Positions 62,938 to 64,000 of a stretch of DNA of 64,000 nt are shown in pieces. Every line of letters starts with the position of its first letter. Within the stretch, counting starts at the first letter, position 1. The translations under genes were made by a program, and so were the position numbers. The notes beneath the pieces are model-generated. The model ran no database searches, had not been told where the DNA came from, and saw only the letters and a list, made by a program, of their open reading frames with translations. Source of the DNA: GCA-002701455 sp964342575 (GTDB lineage Bacteria > Pseudomonadota > Alphaproteobacteria > Thalassobaculales > Thalassobaculaceae); the NCBI GenBank assembly GCA_964342575.1, contig CAYFGZ010000005.1, positions 1-64,000 of the forward strand. The letters are read 5' to 3'.

Positions 62938-64000
62938 TTAAAAGTCTGAATGACGGATATTCACCTTTTTTAGGACATTTTTCAACTGATCTTTCAGTAG
63001 TTTTAAGTTTTTCTCAGAGTTGGCCTCACACCGTGCAACAAGTACTGCTTGGGTGTTTGATGCCCTAATTAGCCACCAACCATTTTCAGTCGTTACTCTG
63101 ACACCATCTATATCTGAGACCTTATGGTCCGACCAATTGCCGACGATACTCTTTACTTTATCGATTATGGAAAACTTTAGAGTTTCATCGCAAGGAAATC
63201 TAAGTTCAGGCGTGTTTACAGCATATGGCAAATTGGAACGAATGTCCGATAATTTTTCCCTTCTTTTACTAACTAGTTCGATGAGCCGGAGAGCTGCGTA
63301 GATCGCATCGTCAAATCCAAAATATTTGTCTTTAAAGAAGATATGGCCACTCATTTCACCTGCGAGGGGAGCACGGGTTTCTCTCATTTTGTTTTTGATC
63401 AATGAATGTCCCGTTTTCCACATCAGTGGTATACCGCCCAGCTGTGAAATGCGATCGAAAAGAGTCTGGCTAGCTTTAACATCGGCGATTATGGTAGCCC
63501 CAGGGTCATGCCTCAGGACGTCTTCGGCTAATATTGCTAGTAACTGGTCTCCCCAAATTATATTTTTATTATTGTCCACCACACCTATTCGATCACCGTC
63601 GCCATCAAATGCTATTCCCAAGTCTGCATTTTTTTCGCCAACAGTTGTCAACAAAGTTTCAAGATTATCATCAATTGTCGGATCTGGATGGTGGTTAGGA
63701 AAATCACCATCTACATCGGAAAATAATATCTCGTGTTTTCCCGGGATAGTTTGGCACAAGTTTTTTACTACTGGTCCGGCAACCCCATTCCCACAATCCC
63801 AAACTATCGATAGTTCTCGATCTATCTCTAAGTCATAAATTAGGCGCTTTAAATAGTCGTCAAGAACGTCAATCTGTACCTCTGCTCCAGTTCCCGACGT
63901 ATAATTTTCTGTGCTGGCTAACAGCGCCATATCTTTGATATCCTGCCCATAAAAAGGGGCCGTTCCTAGCATCATCTTAAAACCGTTATACTCGGGGGGA
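62938..64000 (-). CDS. Phosphomannomutase/phosphoglucomutase, N-terminus beyond window
   Basis: Alpha-D-phosphohexomutase supplying mannose-1-phosphate or glucose-1-phosphate for surface polysaccharides. The frame is open to the right edge (codons there read PPEYNGFKMMLG), so the ATG at 63975 is internal and the active-site Ser loop lies outside. Visible are the Mg loop GIAFDGDGDRIGVVD, the sugar-binding block GEMSGHIFFKD with FDDAIYAALRLIE, and the phosphate-binding C-terminal TTENGWWLIRASNTQAVLVARCEA (abridged). It resembles AlgC/ManB of alphaproteobacteria. Confidence 0.9.
   Translation of the reverse strand, partial: PPEYNGFKMMLGTAPFYGQDIKDMALLASTENYTSGTGAEVQIDVLDDYLKRLIYDLEIDRELSIVWDCGNGVAGPVVKNLCQTIPGKHEILFSDVDGDFPNHHPDPTIDDNLETLLTTVGEKNADLGIAFDGDGDRIGVVDNNKNIIWGDQLLAILAEDVLRHDPGATIIADVKASQTLFDRISQLGGIPLMWKTGHSLIKNKMRETRAPLAGEMSGHIFFKDKYFGFDDAIYAALRLIELVSKRREKLSDIRSNLPYAVNTPELRFPCDETLKFSIIDKVKSIVGNWSDHKVSDIDGVRVTTENGWWLIRASNTQAVLVARCEANSEKNLKLLKDQLKNVLKKVNIRHSDF

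Overview
This window reads as a chromosomal segment of an AT-rich (low-40s % GC by eye), probably marine, alphaproteobacterium. The evidence is gene content: an FdxA-type ferredoxin followed by CarD, glmU-glmS beside a divergent phosphoglycolate phosphatase, a clpS-clpA pair near a D-Ala-D-Ala carboxypeptidase with a SPOR domain, a glutathione reductase and a DUF2459 protein. I see no rRNA, tRNA, CRISPR array, integrase, transposase or phage gene. Both edges cut genes: the ferredoxin at the left and a phosphomannomutase/phosphoglucomutase at the right.

Layout. 1-5 kb: ferredoxin, CarD, prolyl aminopeptidase, PagL-like lipid A deacylase, an unknown protein, a tiny lipoprotein and a DUF2062 membrane protein. 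4.8-19.8 kb: a catabolic/uptake island with a TauD-type dioxygenase, three luciferase-like flavin monooxygenases, two EamA transporters, DUF2000, RidA, a carboxymuconolactone-decarboxylase-like protein, hydantoinase/oxoprolinase A and B, a cupin dioxygenase-like protein, an M20 amidohydrolase and a PhyH dioxygenase. 19.8-24.3 kb: housekeeping gph, glmU, glmS and a GIY-YIG protein. 24.5-30.6 kb: an orphan cobalamin-binding radical SAM protein with a small convergent partner, an amidase, an adenosine-deaminase-family enzyme and a second PhyH. 30.6-33.4 kb: a small membrane protein, a fused double-DUF1538 transporter and two PII-like proteins. 33.5-36.5 kb: a GAF-GAF-PAS nucleotide cyclase and a tandem-repeat coiled-coil protein with an apparent ATT start. 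36.6-41.3 kb: DUF2459, glutathione reductase, an antitoxin-like fragment, a PNPOx-fold protein and glutaminyl-tRNA synthetase. 41.3-57.4 kb: a second catabolic island with a Baeyer-Villiger-type monooxygenase, a double-hotdog protein, an MFS carrier, an amidase, DinB, a flavin monooxygenase, a GYD protein, a fourth luciferase-like enzyme, an NAD-binding reductase, two RidA proteins, an amidohydrolase, a GMC oxidoreductase and an SMP-30 protein. 57.4-64 kb: DUF482 acyltransferase, clpA, clpS, carboxypeptidase, phosphomannomutase.

How it fits together. The two catabolic islands pair carriers (EamA, MFS) with oxygenases (flavin, Fe/2-oxoglutarate, Baeyer-Villiger), hydrolases for cyclic and linear amides, lactones and thioesters, and RidA-type enamine clean-up proteins. 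This suits a generalist that oxidises many small dissolved organic N/S/O compounds. Substrates cannot be read from the sequence.

The less ordinary items are the DUF1538/PII locus, the repeat coiled-coil gene next to the cyclase, a promoter-structure-terminator unit at 56656-56867 that looks like an unassigned small RNA or leader, the HTH-less antitoxin-like ORF, and a 769-base stretch (51372-52140) with a perfect hairpin and possible decayed coding sequence.
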